Shown here piece by piece: positions 62,662-64,000 of a stretch of DNA of 64,000 nt. Below the pieces are notes generated by a model. The model ran no database searches, was not told where the DNA came from, and saw nothing but the letters and a program-made list of their open reading frames with translations. Both the position numbers and the translations under genes were made by a program. Position 1 is the first letter of the stretch. Each line of letters begins with the position of its first letter. The stretch comes from an uncultured Coriobacteriaceae bacterium. Lineage in GTDB: Bacteria > Actinomycetota > Coriobacteriia > Coriobacteriales > Atopobiaceae. The stretch spans positions 87,572-151,571 of the forward strand of contig CADBYM010000004.1 of NCBI GenBank assembly GCA_902798915.1. Reading direction: 5' to 3'.

Positions 62662-63099
62662 ATGGGGTGGTACTTGGGAGCAGCCTCGGCCATGCCGAGC
62701 CATCGCACGCATGGCAACCGCTTCGTCCACCACGTTCGGGCCAGGTCGAGCACCGCCGTCATGGGCTGCCACACGCTCAGGCTCCTGCTCAATGCTGTAC
62801 TCGCATATGACCACCTCCTCAACCTGCGAATCGTTGCGTTGATGCGGCTCTACACGGGAGATGACCGGGTGCTCGCCATCGCGCAGATGGTGGAGGACAT
62901 CCTGAGCGATGCTCCGGCTCGCACCTATGAGGGGTTTTGCAAACATGGAGAAGACCTCAAGGTTCTTGTTGCGAAGATCGCGGGCCTCGCCATGATTGGC
63001 ATCGGAGGAGGGTACAAATCGCTTGCGCTGGAGTGTGCCGACAACGGCGAGCGGCTTGCCTGCGGCGAAAGGCGCGGAGATCATGCCCGCCTGGCATAG
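62662..63099 (+). CDS. Hypothetical protein, possibly N-terminally altered
   Basis: 145 codons. From residue ~35 on the composition is natural for the genome (L-R-L-L-L-N-A-V-L-A-Y-D-H-L, V-L-A-I-A-Q-M-V-E-D-I-L-S-D-A-P, E-G-F-C-K-H-G-E-D-L) with high third-position GC; the first ~35 residues look non-coding. Helical, cytosolic, no family recognised. A minus-strand alternative over the same span is less convincing. Confidence 0.4.
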   Translation: MGWYLGAASAMPSHRTHGNRFVHHVRARSSTAVMGCHTLRLLLNAVLAYDHLLNLRIVALMRLYTGDDRVLAIAQMVEDILSDAPARTYEGFCKHGEDLKVLVAKIAGLAMIGIGGGYKSLALECADNGERLACGERRGDHARLA

Positions 63100-63160
63100 G
63101 GACCGCCCCTTGCGCTACACTTGCTGGCGTTACGACCACATCGACCGACGGGAGCGGGCC

Positions 63161-63424
63161 GTGGACGCAAACAGTGCGATGCGCCTGATCATCGAGGCGA
63201 GCGGCAAGTCCGGCAGGCAGGTGGCGAGAGAGATCGGCAGGTCGGGGTCATTCATCAGCTCCTCCCTCGCGCAAGGGGCGTGCCCCCGCGCCGACACGCA
63301 CGCGCGCGTGGCGCGCGCGTGCGGCTACGAGCTCGTCCTAATCCCCAAGCCCGAGGCAGACAGGCTCACGGACGCGAGCTCGGGGGTCGTCGTCGAGTAC
63401 GACGGATCCGCCGGCCCGGCGTAG
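63161..63424 (+). CDS. Small HTH protein (XRE-like)
   Basis: 87 aa from GTG 63161, with GGGAGC 7 nt upstream. The HTH reads A-M-R-L-I-I-E-A-S-G-K-S-G-R-Q-V-A-R-E-I with S-G-S-F-I-S-S-S as recognition helix, followed by a strand Y-E-L-V-L-I-P. This layout (HTH and short beta tail) resembles antitoxins or small phage-type regulators. No toxin gene adjoins it. Confidence 0.65.
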   Translation: MDANSAMRLIIEASGKSGRQVAREIGRSGSFISSSLAQGACPRADTHARVARACGYELVLIPKPEADRLTDASSGVVVEYDGSAGPA

Positions 63425-63484
63425 CCAACGACCTCCCCGTGGCAGCCCGAGCATGGACAGCCTCGGCAGCCGCAAGGCATCAGC

Positions 63485-63710
63485 AGCGAATCACACCCAG
63501 CGCCCGCAATGCCTTGTCGGACAGGCGCAGGGCACCATGAGCGAAGTCTTCGCCACAAACGACCAGTCCCTGCCTCTCGAGGTCTGAGCATCTTCGCCTT
63601 TCGCCGGTCGCGGCTCACGAAGCGCCACAGCGTGCCGTCGTCCGGGCGGCAACCGAGCTCCGCCTCCACTGCGCTTGCCCCACTCGGCAATTTGCCGTTC
63701 TACAGTAGAC
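63485..63710 (-). pseudogene. Degraded gene, unknown family
   Basis: Two readings in different frames (E-L-G-C-R-P-D-D-G-T-L-W-R-F and D-L-E-R-Q-G-L-V-V-C-G-E-D-F) join near 63590 to a plausible C terminus (L-S-D-K-A-L-R-A-L-G). Likely a frameshifted DNA-binding or regulatory remnant. Confidence 0.3.
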
Positions 63711-63842
63711 GATGATGCCGTCGAGGGCGGTCTCAAGCTGTGCGAGTTCGTCAGCGGCGAGCTCCACCTCCTCGCTCCTAAGGTTCTCCGGGATGCGGCC
63801 CTTGTTCTTGGACCTCGGGATGGGCACCACGTTGTCCCGGAC
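63706..63842 (-). pseudogene. Aldo/keto reductase C-terminal remnant
   Basis: V-V-P-I-P-R-S-K-N-K-G-R-I-P-E-N-L followed by L-A-A-D-E-L-A-Q-L-E-T-A-L is the cofactor-binding loop and last helix of an aldo/keto reductase. Everything upstream of it (barrel and active site) is missing. Confidence 0.7.
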
Positions 63843-63884
63843 ACCGCGTGCTACACTGATGAGTGGAAGACGGGAGGCACGCTC

Positions 63885-64000
63885 ATGACACGCACCATCA
63901 ACATAGGCGCACAGGGGTTCGAAGACCTGCGCGCGAACGGCTACTTCTACGTGGACAAGACCGGCTTCGTGAGGGACTGGTGGCGGGCGGGCGACTCCGC
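63885..64000 (+). CDS. Start of an AAA-ATPase-like/PD-(D/E)XK family gene, cut by the window edge
   Basis: ATG 63885 with CGGGAGG 7 nt upstream; about 38 codons are visible. I-N-I-G-A-Q-G-F-E-D-L-R and F-Y-V-D-K-T-G-F-V are the usual N terminus of the AAA-ATPase_like plus PD-(D/E)XK_9 proteins, a mobile nuclease-related family of gut anaerobes. No P-loop is reached inside the window. Confidence 0.7.
   Translation, partial: MTRTINIGAQGFEDLRANGYFYVDKTGFVRDWWRAGDS

Noticed and set aside
62563..63084. Minus-strand 173-codon frame
   Set aside because: Overlaps the plus-strand frame at 62662-63099, which has more natural codon use for this genome in its second half; no family for either.

Overview
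This window is high-GC chromosomal DNA from a low-redundancy anaerobe, most likely a member of the Coriobacteriia (Olsenella/Atopobium/Lancefieldella-like Actinomycetota). I infer this from the overall style: GC-rich third positions, a chimeric Gram-positive cell-wall amidase with ChW repeats, Nif11-leader peptides, EFR1-type flavodoxin-ferredoxin, sucrose phosphorylase, a membrane-anchored FtsH, phosphate acetyltransferase, and many Fic and aldo/keto reductase genes. No rRNA, tRNA or CRISPR array was seen.

Layout. 1-2.4 kb: the end of a surface protein with Ig-like repeats, a Nif11-type RiPP precursor with its own promoter, and a HipA-like kinase. 2.5-13.2 kb: core housekeeping (pta, guaB, a membrane glycosyltransferase, the lspA-rluD pair, ileS, ftsH). 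13.3-23.2 kb: HAD phosphatase, a ChW-repeat amidase interrupted by two amber codons, a secreted protein, an MBL-fold hydrolase, a dienelactone-hydrolase-like protein, a sirtuin, a flavodoxin and eno, with remnants of mgtE and a GNAT gene between them. 23.3-29.8 kb: a probable small RNA, then a divergent metal module. In that module a P-type ATPase plus a small membrane protein face a YbtP/IrtA-like ABC pair, and the shared promoter region carries two sites of identical architecture (ATGTTA-N8-TAACAT).

30-38.9 kb: DUF89 phosphatase, 3-methyladenine glycosylase, a second Nif11-leader peptide and a third double-glycine peptide in AT-richer DNA, a PLD-helicase-DUF3427 protein, a frameshifted LURP-one gene, a zinc-ribbon membrane protein and an EFR1 ferredoxin. 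38.9-50.5 kb is a decaying accessory zone: four Fic loci (two intact, two broken), a truncated GH32 gene before intact sucrose phosphorylase, a truncated radical SAM copy before an intact one, an Imm33/DUF2185 protein and chimeric fragments. 50.6-59.5 kb is a metabolic/redox cluster of esterases, an ATC-hydrolase-like protein, aldo/keto reductases (one fused to an NTF2-like domain), a LysR regulator, an SDR, and a paralogue of the dienelactone hydrolase that has lost its nucleophile codon. 59.6-64 kb holds a DUF4143 ATPase, two copies of a 62-bp hairpin/palindrome repeat, degraded CbrC-like and aldo/keto reductase remnants, an HTH protein, and the start of an AAA-ATPase-like/PD-(D/E)XK gene that runs off the window.

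The themes are metal-regulated transport, orphan double-glycine peptides without visible modification enzymes, Fic/HipA post-translational toxin-like enzymes, and extensive gene decay (at least ten broken genes).
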